Shown in pieces: positions 16,528 to 25,018 of a stretch of DNA of 64,000 bases. Made by a program: the position numbers and the translations under genes. The DNA comes from an uncultured Porphyromonadaceae bacterium. Lineage in GTDB: Bacteria; Bacteroidota; Bacteroidia; Bacteroidales; Muribaculaceae. Under the pieces are notes generated by a model. It was given only the letters and a program-made list of their open reading frames with translations. It searched no databases and was not told the origin of the DNA. The stretch spans positions 20,152 through 84,151 of the forward strand of contig URMS01000013.1 of assembly GCA_900548975.1 (NCBI GenBank). The letters are read 5' to 3'. Positions within the stretch are counted from its first letter, which is position 1, and each line of letters opens with the position of its first letter.

Positions 16528-18678
16528 CTATCGTGATATAAAGAAGACCGATCGGCCCGGTTCGAGGCGTAGCGGCAGCGGACTGCCTGCTTTCGCTCCT
16601 GCCGGACGGCTCATGCCCGTGTGGGGGTCGAGGGCTGTGAGGCGCACCTTGTCGCGGAGCGTCACTTCGGTTTCTATGGTCTCTTTGCCGGGGTTGGCGA
16701 AGTAATATATGTGCTGTCCGTCGGCCACACGGTGTATGTGGCGCAGGCCGCGAGCGCCCGGAGTCGAGATGTCGGGTATGAACGCGAAGGAATCGAGAGT
16801 GCTTTCGAGAGTCTGAGTGTCGGGGCTTGGTATGAATACAGCCGGATTCTTTTTGTCGGCCATAAGACGTGCCACACGGGCCTTTACATCGGCGGCATCG
16901 GTGTCGAAGTCGGCGGCACCGTCGGGCAGTGCGGTGGTGAATATGATTTTTCCGCCTGCTTTGGCGAATTTCTCTATTACATCGAGCTGAGCGGCCGTGA
17001 TATATCTTACGCCGGGCAGTATGAGCACGCGGAAGTGCTGGTGGTTAGTCTTATTGTCGAGATTGAGCGTGCCGCCCGATACTGAGCAGCCTGCAAGCAC
17101 TTCGGGATGCAGATAGGTGAAATCGCGCCCTATGGTGTCGCTGAGTATCGAGGCCACTTCGATATAGTCGGTGCCGGGGATTCTGACACCGCCGGCATAG
17201 AAGCCCTCGGGGCCGTCGAGATAATGGCCGGCCTGCAGAGTCTGGATGGGGTAGAGCATGGCTATGTCGGCCACGGTGCGGCCGGGGCGCTGCAGCATGT
17301 AGTTGAGACGGCTCAGGAAGCGGTTGAAGCGCGTCAGTTCGCTGTTGTATAGCGGATTGCGCCAGGACAGTTCGGGCAGGAAGGTGACATCGGCATCGTT
17401 GTACCACACGGCATGGGGTATGAGCTGGTTTATGCCTTTGGTATACTGGTCCATGGCTATGCTGTAGAGGTCCCCGACAGGTATGTTGCCCATGGCGCCG
17501 AAGGTCTCCGACATTACGCGCTGCTTGTCCCAGTTGGCGGCCGACGACGATACCACTTTGTAGAACAGTTCGGCGGGGCGGTCGCCGCCTATCTTGTCGA
17601 TGCCGGGTATGTCCATGTGCTTGCCGCACAGCATCAGGTCGCCCGACACGCTCACGGGGTTGAGCACTTCCTCCTGGTCCTGGTGGCCGGTCGACTCAAT
17701 GCCGTGGGCCTCGGCCCATTCGTGGATGGTCTTCATGAAACCTTCGCTGTAGAGCCGCGAGCGCATGCCGAAGAGAAGATTGCGGGCCCTGCCGGTGTCG
17801 GGGCCGATATTGTACCACAGAGCGGGGTAGAGTGCTTCGGGCGAGAAACCGTATGTCTCGGCGAAGCGCTCGTTGAAGCTGTCGGTCCATAAGCGGCCCT
17901 GGGCGCGGTACATGGTCGGCTCGTCGCAGAATGTCTCTGTTATCACGGTGCCGAATGCCTCGGGGAAGCGGTCGTAGTAGCGCTGATGTGTGTCTTCGAC
18001 GAACAGTCTGACGGCCGCGGGGTCGAGGTAGTCGACGTTTGGATCGCCGTCTTTCACGCATACGAATGCCAGGACCTTCCATGCGCCGTCAGGCGGCGCT
18101 GTCCATGTGAGCGTGCGCCCTTGCACGGCTTCCGTAAGAGGCCGGATTTCAAAAGTTACGGTATCCATAGCCACTACCGACATCAGGCGCCCTTCGGCCG
18201 GCAGTGCGATGCGGTTTGCCGTAGCGGGCGTCGCGGCGTATTCGTGTTTGTCGAGGCGTTTTATGGTGGCTTCGGGATGGCGGGTCATGAAGCGGGGGTT
18301 GCCGTCGCCGTTTATGGCGCCCATGCTGCCCGAGGGGAAGCCGTATTCGTCGTAGAGCGACATGGTGAGACCCTTTTCGCGAGCGTAGTCAACCATGGCG
18401 CCGTAGGTGTCGAGATACTCGTCGCTCATGTATTTCGGGGCGAAATTGCCGCCGAAAGGCAGTATGGCGCAGCCGCCGTAGCCGTCGATGCCGGTAAACG
18501 ATTCCAGCTGCCGGAGAGCGGTGTCGCGCCGTACCTCGGCGTTGTTCCAGAACCAGAGCGGCACGGGCCGGTATTTGACCGGAGGCGCGGCGAATTCGGC
18601 TGCGTCGATACTTTTGGCTGCTGTAAGCGGCAACGCGGCCGCCATAAGCGCTATCGAGGCAAGAAATCGGATATTCAT
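16528..18678 (-). CDS. GH106-like glycosidase (shorter paralogue)
   Basis: The 716-residue protein starts with a signal peptide (MNIRFLASIALMAAALPLTAA). Its mature start, YRPVPLWFWNN, and the motifs LYDEYGFPSGSMG and ETFCDEPTM are shared with the 1029-residue paralogue two genes upstream, and resemble GH106 alpha-L-rhamnosidases and related Bacteroidetes enzymes. The acidic DEY and DEP residues are good catalytic candidates. It lacks the long C-terminal beta-sandwich region of the paralogue. I chose ATG 18678, which overlaps the isomerase stop by four bases; the longer frame to 19719 runs through the isomerase gene. It is the last gene of the operon. Confidence 0.75.
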   Translation of the reverse strand: MNIRFLASIALMAAALPLTAAKSIDAAEFAAPPVKYRPVPLWFWNNAEVRRDTALRQLESFTGIDGYGGCAILPFGGNFAPKYMSDEYLDTYGAMVDYAREKGLTMSLYDEYGFPSGSMGAINGDGNPRFMTRHPEATIKRLDKHEYAATPATANRIALPAEGRLMSVVAMDTVTFEIRPLTEAVQGRTLTWTAPPDGAWKVLAFVCVKDGDPNVDYLDPAAVRLFVEDTHQRYYDRFPEAFGTVITETFCDEPTMYRAQGRLWTDSFNERFAETYGFSPEALYPALWYNIGPDTGRARNLLFGMRSRLYSEGFMKTIHEWAEAHGIESTGHQDQEEVLNPVSVSGDLMLCGKHMDIPGIDKIGGDRPAELFYKVVSSSAANWDKQRVMSETFGAMGNIPVGDLYSIAMDQYTKGINQLIPHAVWYNDADVTFLPELSWRNPLYNSELTRFNRFLSRLNYMLQRPGRTVADIAMLYPIQTLQAGHYLDGPEGFYAGGVRIPGTDYIEVASILSDTIGRDFTYLHPEVLAGCSVSGGTLNLDNKTNHQHFRVLILPGVRYITAAQLDVIEKFAKAGGKIIFTTALPDGAADFDTDAADVKARVARLMADKKNPAVFIPSPDTQTLESTLDSFAFIPDISTPGARGLRHIHRVADGQHIYYFANPGKETIETEVTLRDKVRLTALDPHTGMSRPAGAKAGSPLPLRLEPGRSVFFISR

Positions 18679-20096
18679 ATCTTTGTCACAGGAATTCCGA
18701 TGATGAATGCGAATTTTTCGAGTACGTCGGCAAGGTGTCCGCGGCCGATTGCGCAGTGGTGCGACGGGCCGGCCATGCTCCAGCGGCGTACAAACTCCTT
18801 GGCAGAGACATCGAAGCGGTAGCGGCTGTTGATGTTGCCTATTTCGAGTACCGGTCCTTCTACCGACTCGCCTTCGGCCACCAGAAGCGACAGGCCGTCG
18901 CGGCCCTCTACTACCGAAAGGAGTGTCACCGGGCCGTGTTTCACCGTCATTTGTATGGACAGGCCTTTGCCGGGCTTGCCGTGGTATACGGGCAGCGGCA
19001 CAAGCCGCGTCTTGTCGTCGGCAAGGAGATAGTGGGCGGGGCCGTCGTGCCCGAGCATGACTATGTCGTCGGAATAGTCGACGGCATAGAACTCGGAGAA
19101 GCAACCGCCCGCACCGAGCAGAGCCATTATCTTCATGGCCTGCACGTTCTTGACCTCGTATTCGCCAGCTATGGGTATGTTGCGGCCGGTGAGGACGGTA
19201 TTGCCTGCAATGACCGATGTGACGATGTTCTCGTAGTCGGGGTCGCCGGTGCCGTTGTAGTAGTATGCCATGGAGCCGAGGCTGTGGGCCGCTACCAGAC
19301 GGTCGAGTGCCACCGACGTGCGGGCGGCGCGCTCTATTTCGGCGGGTGTGCAGGCGGGGTCGATGTCGAATATCGAGGCAAATTCGGCTTTCTTGGCTTC
19401 GACGTCGGCTTCGGTCACCTGCCGGCGCAGGTCGGCCAGTTCGCTCATCTCCAGTATTTCGATGTGTGTGCCGAATGTGGTGCTCTGCAGGCGCAGGTCG
19501 GTGTATACGTCTACCATGCCGCCGTAGTAGTTGCCGAGCAGACCCATGCGGTTGCTTTTCATGCCTGCGGCTACGGATGCGGCCATGAGCCAGCGCGAAA
19601 TTTCGGTCCAGGCCTCTGTATCGTCGAGATAACCCGACACGATGTCGTAGCGGGTGCCGGCGCGGTTGAATACCGAGCAGAATTCGGGTATAGAGCATGC
19701 CTGGCAGTTGGCGAGCCATTCGCCTGTCATGAGGCCGCGGTCGCCCATGGCGTTGAGCCGGGCGTAGTCGATGGCGGGTGTGGGCTGCAGATTGAGCATG
19801 ATCACCGGCACATTTGTGCGCGTGGCCACAGGCACGATAGTCGACGACAGAGCGTAGGTCGATACGAAGATGAAGAGTATGTCGATGCCGCTGCTGTTCA
19901 TCATGTCGACGGCTTTTACAGCTTTGTCGACACTGTCGACCATGCCGGCGTCGATTACCTCGACATTGCCGCCTTCCTCCATGCGGTTCTTTATAATATT
20001 ATTGTAGCCGATGAGACGGTCGAGCAGTCCGTCGAACTGGTCCCAGTATGTGTCGAGACCTACGGCCATCAGGCCGGCTTTCAGATGATGTTCCAT
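18675..20096 (-). CDS. L-fucose/L-arabinose isomerase family protein
   Basis: The 473-residue protein has no signal peptide and is cytoplasmic. It has the fold signature of the FucI/AraA family: an N-terminal region with LKAGLMAVGLDTYWDQFDGL and VIDAGMVDSVDKA, IMLNLQPTPAIDYARLNAMG, RMGLLGNYYGGMVDVYTDL in the centre, and a C-terminal MLGHDGPAHYLL plus GPSHHCAIGRGHLADVLE. These enzymes use a divalent metal to convert aldoses to ketoses. Between two secreted glycosidases it likely processes the released sugar, probably a deoxy- or pentose sugar; the specificity is not evident. It is coupled to both neighbours (TAATG and ATGA overlaps). Confidence 0.75.
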   Translation of the reverse strand: MEHHLKAGLMAVGLDTYWDQFDGLLDRLIGYNNIIKNRMEEGGNVEVIDAGMVDSVDKAVKAVDMMNSSGIDILFIFVSTYALSSTIVPVATRTNVPVIMLNLQPTPAIDYARLNAMGDRGLMTGEWLANCQACSIPEFCSVFNRAGTRYDIVSGYLDDTEAWTEISRWLMAASVAAGMKSNRMGLLGNYYGGMVDVYTDLRLQSTTFGTHIEILEMSELADLRRQVTEADVEAKKAEFASIFDIDPACTPAEIERAARTSVALDRLVAAHSLGSMAYYYNGTGDPDYENIVTSVIAGNTVLTGRNIPIAGEYEVKNVQAMKIMALLGAGGCFSEFYAVDYSDDIVMLGHDGPAHYLLADDKTRLVPLPVYHGKPGKGLSIQMTVKHGPVTLLSVVEGRDGLSLLVAEGESVEGPVLEIGNINSRYRFDVSAKEFVRRWSMAGPSHHCAIGRGHLADVLEKFAFIIGIPVTKI

Positions 20097-23000
20097 TATT
20101 TGCTGTATACGCTGAAATCGTTGATAAGTCCGTAGTCTTCAATATTGTATTTGCTGCCCGGCAGCTGACGCTGCACGCCGTTCCAGTGCCATGGGCCGTT
20201 GATGCCCATATCGCGGTTGTAGTGCGGGCCGAAGAGATTGTGGAGGCTGCCGGTAACGCGTACTTCGATATCGTTGTCGCCCTTGCGGAGATAGGGCGTG
20301 AGGTCGAAGGTATAGGGCTTGTATGCTACCGTTCCGGCTTTTTTACCGTTGACCCATACCTGGGCCACTGTGCCTTTCCAGTCGTTCAGACGCAGATAGT
20401 GTGTCTTGGCGGGGTCGGCGATGGTGTATGTTTTGGAGTATGCCACATCCCAGGAGTAGCACGGCATGCCCTGGTCTTTCCAGCTGCCGGTTGTCAGCGC
20501 ACCGGGATTTTTGGTGACAACCCATCCGTGGCTTGCCGGCTCGAGGGCGAAATCGCCTGTAAGGTATACCGGCGCTATTTCGGCATAGATGCTCATAGGC
20601 TCTACCGACAGTTCAACGGTGTTGACGCCTTCTTTCACAAGGCTGCCGGCCGGATAGACGCCGAAGCGGCTGTCGAGGAACGACGCGCCTTCGCTTTCTA
20701 CCGGCGTGCCGTTGATTTTCACCTTCCATATGTCGGGCTGCTCGGCTATTACTTTGAGCGATTCGCGGTCGATGTCGCCTGCCACTACGAATTTGTAGTC
20801 TACGCGGATGTCGCCGGTCGTGAAGGTGTCGCGTTCGACCACCCGCTGACGGTACTGTATGGCCGAATTCCACGGGTCGGCCATGCCATAGTGACCGTAG
20901 AGCTTATTACATGCCTCGACGGTGTAGAGATTATGCTCTGTATTGCCGTCGATGGTGAGGTCGCAGAAGTCGAGAATGAGAGCATTGTCTTTCAGTCTGT
21001 GTGCCCTGACCGGAGTCTTTGCCTTGAGTTCCTTGCCGCCGTCGAGTACGGGGCGTTCGGGATATGTGGTTTTAGCCGGTGTGGCCGAAGCGAACAGCAG
21101 CAGGCTGCCGGCAGGAGGTATGACATAGTCGGTGGTCACCATTCCGTCGGCGGCTGTGGCCGGGCGGCTGTATGTGGCGCCGGTCATGGCGTCGAGTTCG
21201 CGCAGGCTTTTGCCGGCTATTGATACACTGCCGGTAGCGCTGTCGGTGAGCGACGAGTTGACAAGGAATACCAGCTCGCCGTCGGCGAAAGTGCGGCGGT
21301 GATGGTAGAGGTCGTTGCCGCTGCGACGGTCGAAGCGGATTTTTTCGGAGGGGAAAACATCAGCGACAGCCTTGTTGGAAAGAGCGGCGTAGCGCACTGC
21401 ATTTTTTCTGAAGAAATCGGCGGCTTCGGGGCTTTCTTTGCCGTCGACGAGTGTCGGTATGGCAAAAGCCGCAAGCCGACCGCCGCCGGCGACAAATTCT
21501 TTGAGGAGGGCATATGTGGCGGAGTTGATGTTCTCGGTGCCGGGAGCGAGCACTACGGTGCCGTAGGCGCGCTCGCCGACGGTGAACTTGCCCTTACGCA
21601 CACGTCCGTGATCCTTGATGATATTCTCGGAGCCGAGGTCGTACTCGGCCTGGCGCTTCTCGAGTTCGGTTACAAAGTTCTGGAATCTGAAACCTATATC
21701 CATCATGCCGTGATTGGAGCTGACGTAGGAGAAATACATCCAAGCCGAGGTCGTAGGCTCGATTACAAGCACGTCGTTGATCTGGTGGCCCTGGCTGAGC
21801 ACCAGCGAGAGACGGCCGAAATAGTCGGTCTGGGTCTTATAGTCGTTCCACCACGGCGACAGCGAGGTAAACACGGGCGGATAGTCGTATTTGCGGGCTC
21901 CGACGATTGTCATGTGCGACAGATGCTGGTTGAGGAAATTGACACCGAGTGCATACTCCCAGTCGCCGAGGCGCTTGAGGTCTTCGAAAGTCTCGTCCCA
22001 GCCACCGCCGCCGTATGTCTCGCTGAGGGTGCGCACACGGCCCATCTGATTGGCCACACTGCTTAGTTCCTTGACGGCGCGGGCGTTGCCGAACTGAGCC
22101 TGCGGGTGTGCGTCGTTATACTGGTTGAAAAGCATGTCGATGGCCGGCAGCTGGTGCCAGGCGTACATGGCCATGTTGTCGCCGCCGTCGGCCACGCTTG
22201 GCCAGCCGTGTTCCCAGTAGTGGCCGGTCCATTTCAGATTTTTCTTTTCGCAGTATTTCGACATGGGTTTCGACCACCGGTCGATGAAGAGCTGTGTGAG
22301 GGTTTCCATGTAGTTGTGGCGTACACGCTTCCAGTCGCCTGTTTCCTCGACCAGCAGTGGCAGATAATCGCGCAGGTCGTAGCCCCACTGTTTTTCGAAG
22401 ATATCGAAGAAATCGGGCGTCCAGCGTATGCCGGCAATATTGCCGATATTGGGCTCGTCGGAAAAGAGGCCTTTTATGACGGTGCCGAGTTCCTTGCCGA
22501 AAGTCTTCTCATAGCCTTTCATGGTCACTTCGAGGAACTTTTCGGTGACACCGGGGTAGAGAAGATCGACATAGGAGAAACCACCGTGCCAGTCGGAACG
22601 GCCGTAGTACGATTTTTTATAGAGATAGTACTCGCCCGGCACACCCTTGTAAGCGGCAGTGTCGGCGCTTATGTCGGTAAAGCGGTCGCCGTCTTTTTTC
22701 AGACACATGAAGTAGGCCGAGGTGTCATCGGGGAGCACGGCCACCTTTTCGAAAGCCAGTCCCTGGCCCTGATTGTACGACTCGGGCATTTCGGCGGGTA
22801 CGTGTCCGCCTGCAAAGCCGCTCGGGTAGGAGTTTTCGTCGTAGATCCATATGTCGAGGCCGAGTTCCTTGCCTTTGACCACACTGTAGCGGTAGAGGCT
22901 GAACCAGTCGTCCGACAGATAGTCGGTAATCATGCCGGGACGCGGATGCACGAAAGCGCCTCCGAAGCCGGCGTCCTTGAGTTCGCCGAGCATGCGGTCG

Positions 23001-23185
23001 ATGTCGGCGGTGGTGACGCGGGTGTTCCACACCCACAGCGGGGCCGGGCGGTAGTCCTTGCCGGGGTCGGCGAACTGTGGTGCTATTTTTTCGAAATGTG
23101 TCGCTCTCGGCTGCTCCTTGGCCCACATCGGGGCTACAGTGCATGCGGCTGCTAAGATTAATGTGGCTAATGATGTGTTTTTCAT
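20096..23185 (-). CDS. GH106-like glycosidase (long paralogue)
   Basis: The 1029-residue protein begins with a signal peptide (MKNTSLATLILAAACTVAPMWA). The catalytic part contains DYRPAPLWVWNTRVT, IYDENSYPSGFAGG and GLFSDEPNIGN, the same three landmarks as the 716-residue enzyme downstream, fitting a GH106-like fold. The C-terminal third is beta-rich (DWKGTVAQVWVNGKKAGTVA, DNDIEVRVTGSLHNLFGPHY) and resembles the galactose-binding sandwich of related enzymes. I start at ATG 23185; the frame upstream to 23533 crosses the promoter and opposite gene. It heads an operon with a sugar isomerase and its own paralogue. Confidence 0.78.
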   Translation of the reverse strand: MKNTSLATLILAAACTVAPMWAKEQPRATHFEKIAPQFADPGKDYRPAPLWVWNTRVTTADIDRMLGELKDAGFGGAFVHPRPGMITDYLSDDWFSLYRYSVVKGKELGLDIWIYDENSYPSGFAGGHVPAEMPESYNQGQGLAFEKVAVLPDDTSAYFMCLKKDGDRFTDISADTAAYKGVPGEYYLYKKSYYGRSDWHGGFSYVDLLYPGVTEKFLEVTMKGYEKTFGKELGTVIKGLFSDEPNIGNIAGIRWTPDFFDIFEKQWGYDLRDYLPLLVEETGDWKRVRHNYMETLTQLFIDRWSKPMSKYCEKKNLKWTGHYWEHGWPSVADGGDNMAMYAWHQLPAIDMLFNQYNDAHPQAQFGNARAVKELSSVANQMGRVRTLSETYGGGGWDETFEDLKRLGDWEYALGVNFLNQHLSHMTIVGARKYDYPPVFTSLSPWWNDYKTQTDYFGRLSLVLSQGHQINDVLVIEPTTSAWMYFSYVSSNHGMMDIGFRFQNFVTELEKRQAEYDLGSENIIKDHGRVRKGKFTVGERAYGTVVLAPGTENINSATYALLKEFVAGGGRLAAFAIPTLVDGKESPEAADFFRKNAVRYAALSNKAVADVFPSEKIRFDRRSGNDLYHHRRTFADGELVFLVNSSLTDSATGSVSIAGKSLRELDAMTGATYSRPATAADGMVTTDYVIPPAGSLLLFASATPAKTTYPERPVLDGGKELKAKTPVRAHRLKDNALILDFCDLTIDGNTEHNLYTVEACNKLYGHYGMADPWNSAIQYRQRVVERDTFTTGDIRVDYKFVVAGDIDRESLKVIAEQPDIWKVKINGTPVESEGASFLDSRFGVYPAGSLVKEGVNTVELSVEPMSIYAEIAPVYLTGDFALEPASHGWVVTKNPGALTTGSWKDQGMPCYSWDVAYSKTYTIADPAKTHYLRLNDWKGTVAQVWVNGKKAGTVAYKPYTFDLTPYLRKGDNDIEVRVTGSLHNLFGPHYNRDMGINGPWHWNGVQRQLPGSKYNIEDYGLINDFSVYSK

Positions 23186-23211
23186 GTGACGGGGAGCTTC
23201 TTTTACGATGG

Positions 23212-23219
23212 CAAAATTA
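23212..23219 (-). promoter_or_regulatory. Minus-7 box of the glycan operon
   Basis: On the minus strand TAATTTTG matches TAnnTTTG 27 bases ahead of the ATG at 23185. A clear minus-33 TTG is not seen. Confidence 0.5.
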
Positions 23220-23317
23220 CGCCAAACGGCCGAGGAGCCTTTCGTGATATTGATATTTTTCTTATCAAAAATGGCAAAAGAGACATCGGGAATAATCGCC
23301 GTAAATAAGTTTTTTCG

Positions 23318-23325
23318 TATTTTTG
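23318..23325 (+). promoter_or_regulatory. Minus-7 box of the 5'-nucleotidase gene
   Basis: TATTTTTG fits TAnnTTTG and lies 35 bases before the ATG at 23361. Confidence 0.5.
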
Positions 23326-23360
23326 TCGGAAAGGAAAAAATCTGATAACACAATAATACT

Positions 23361-24920
23361 ATGAAATTAGCTTCGGCGGCAGCTGCCGCGTTGATTTCGG
23401 CGTCTCTGGCGCTCCCGTTCGCGGGCTGCGGCCCTAAGACAGAACCAAATACACTTGTAATACTCCATACCAACGATACCCACTCGCAGATAGAGCCCGA
23501 CAGCAAGGATCTCGGCGGGGTGATGCGCCGCAAGGCCGTTATCGACAGCGTGCGCGCCGCCGAGAAGAACGTGCTTCTTGTCGATGCGGGCGATGCCGTG
23601 CAGGGTACCCTCTATTTCTATCTCTACGGCGGCGAGGTGGAGCAGGAAGTGCTCAACATCCTCGGCGTGGAAGAGCGCATACTCGGCAATCATGAATTCG
23701 ACAACGGCATCGACTCGCTTGCCGCTGTGCTCCGGCATTCCGATGCCGAAAAACTGGCGTCTAATTATAATCTCGACGATACTCCGCTGGTCGGCATGTT
23801 CAAGCCTTACTCCATCAAGGAGTACGGCGGCAAGAAAATAGGCCTGATAGGCATCAATCTCGACCCCGAGGGAATCATCACCCCCGGCAATTACGACGGT
23901 CTTAAATTCGAGCCCATCATCGCCACCGCCAATGTCATGGCCGAAAAACTCAAGAAAGAGGAGGGTGTCGATGCCGTAATAGCCATCAGCCATATCGGAT
24001 ACAACCCCTCGCCGCTTGTGGGCGACTCGGCGCTGGCCGTGAACTCGCGTAATATCGATGTGATAATAGGCGGTCACTCCCACGACGTGATAGACCCCGC
24101 CACTCCGCAGGGGGCCGCACGCAGCCGCCTCACCAATCTCGACGGCAAGGAAGTACTGGTGGTGCAGACCGGTAAGTCGGGCCGCAAACTCGGAAAGATA
24201 GAGATAAATCTCGACAGTCTCGGCCTCGGCGGCCGTCCGGCATATGAACTTATCGACATCGACGGCCGGTATGATGGCAAAATCGACCCGGTGCTCCAGG
24301 CCACAATCGACAAATACAAGCATGGAGTGGACTCCCTGATGTCTCTCTGGGTTGGCACAACCGACCGCGAACTGAAAAATAGCGATCCGGAACTGCTCAA
24401 CTTTTTCACTGATTGGGTAATGGACCGCGGTTCGGAACTTGTTCCCGGCGTCGACCTCTCGATAGCCAACAAGGGCGGCCTGCGTACGGGACTGCCTGAA
24501 GGAAAATTCTCGAAAGGACAGATTATCAATATTCTTCCTTTCCGCAACTATGTGTCGGTAATCGATGTCAAAGGTTCGGACCTTCGTTCGGTCTTCGATG
24601 TAATGGCAAAAACCGACGGCAACGGCGTGAGCCGCAATGTGAAAGTGACCTACGACACTATCGGCGGACGTGAGAGCTATAAGGCCCGCGACATTATTAT
24701 CTCGGGCAAGCCTCTCGATAATAACAGAACCTACCGTATTGCCACCATCGATTATCTGGCCAAAGGCGGCGACTATATGAAGGGTCTGACAAAAGGCAAA
24801 CTTGTAAAAGAAAGTGAAACTCCGGTATACGACGATCTTCTTTACTATCTTACAGAAGGCAAAGGAAAGAACAAACCTCTGAAAGGCGACACAATCGAAC
24901 GCTGGAGTATGGCCAGATAA
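23361..24920 (+). CDS. Lipoprotein 5'-nucleotidase / metallophosphoesterase
   Basis: The 519-residue protein has a lipoprotein signal (LALPFAGCGPK). The N-terminal metallophosphatase domain shows all metal motifs: LHTNDTHSQ, DAGDAVQGT, ILGNHEFDNGID, ISHIGYNPS and IIGGHSHDV. The C-terminal 5'-nucleotidase domain (about 330-519) carries NKGGLRTGLPEGKFSKGQI and LPFRNYVSVID. Such envelope enzymes dephosphorylate nucleotides or split UDP-sugars for salvage. In many Bacteroidetes the two domains are encoded as separate adjacent genes; here they are one protein. It is transcribed away from the glycan operon. Confidence 0.9.
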   Translation: MKLASAAAAALISASLALPFAGCGPKTEPNTLVILHTNDTHSQIEPDSKDLGGVMRRKAVIDSVRAAEKNVLLVDAGDAVQGTLYFYLYGGEVEQEVLNILGVEERILGNHEFDNGIDSLAAVLRHSDAEKLASNYNLDDTPLVGMFKPYSIKEYGGKKIGLIGINLDPEGIITPGNYDGLKFEPIIATANVMAEKLKKEEGVDAVIAISHIGYNPSPLVGDSALAVNSRNIDVIIGGHSHDVIDPATPQGAARSRLTNLDGKEVLVVQTGKSGRKLGKIEINLDSLGLGGRPAYELIDIDGRYDGKIDPVLQATIDKYKHGVDSLMSLWVGTTDRELKNSDPELLNFFTDWVMDRGSELVPGVDLSIANKGGLRTGLPEGKFSKGQIINILPFRNYVSVIDVKGSDLRSVFDVMAKTDGNGVSRNVKVTYDTIGGRESYKARDIIISGKPLDNNRTYRIATIDYLAKGGDYMKGLTKGKLVKESETPVYDDLLYYLTEGKGKNKPLKGDTIERWSMAR

Positions 24921-24923
24921 GAG

Positions 24924-25007
24924 ATTAATGGTTATGGGTTAAAGAGCCGCAATGCCCCATTAACCCATAGCCTATACCTATCATCATTAACCCTTAACCT
25001 ATAATCC
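24924..25007. repeat. Short-word inverted repeat spacer
   Basis: ATTAATGGTTATGGGTTAA (24924-24942) faces its near reverse complements ATTAACCCATAGCC (from 24959) and CATTAACCCTTAACC (from 24985). The spacer between the nucleotidase and the GH3 gene thus folds on itself. It resembles the spacers at 1.6 and 57.4 kb in plan but uses another word. Confidence 0.6.
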
Positions 25008-25018
25008 AACCCCCACAT

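Noticed and set aside
16528..19719. Very long version of the shorter GH106-like gene (1063 residues)
   Set aside because: The extra N-terminal part is arginine-rich shadow of the isomerase gene; a signal peptide starts at 18678.
18735..20135. 466-residue plus-strand open frame
   Set aside because: It is a shadow of the isomerase gene on the other strand.
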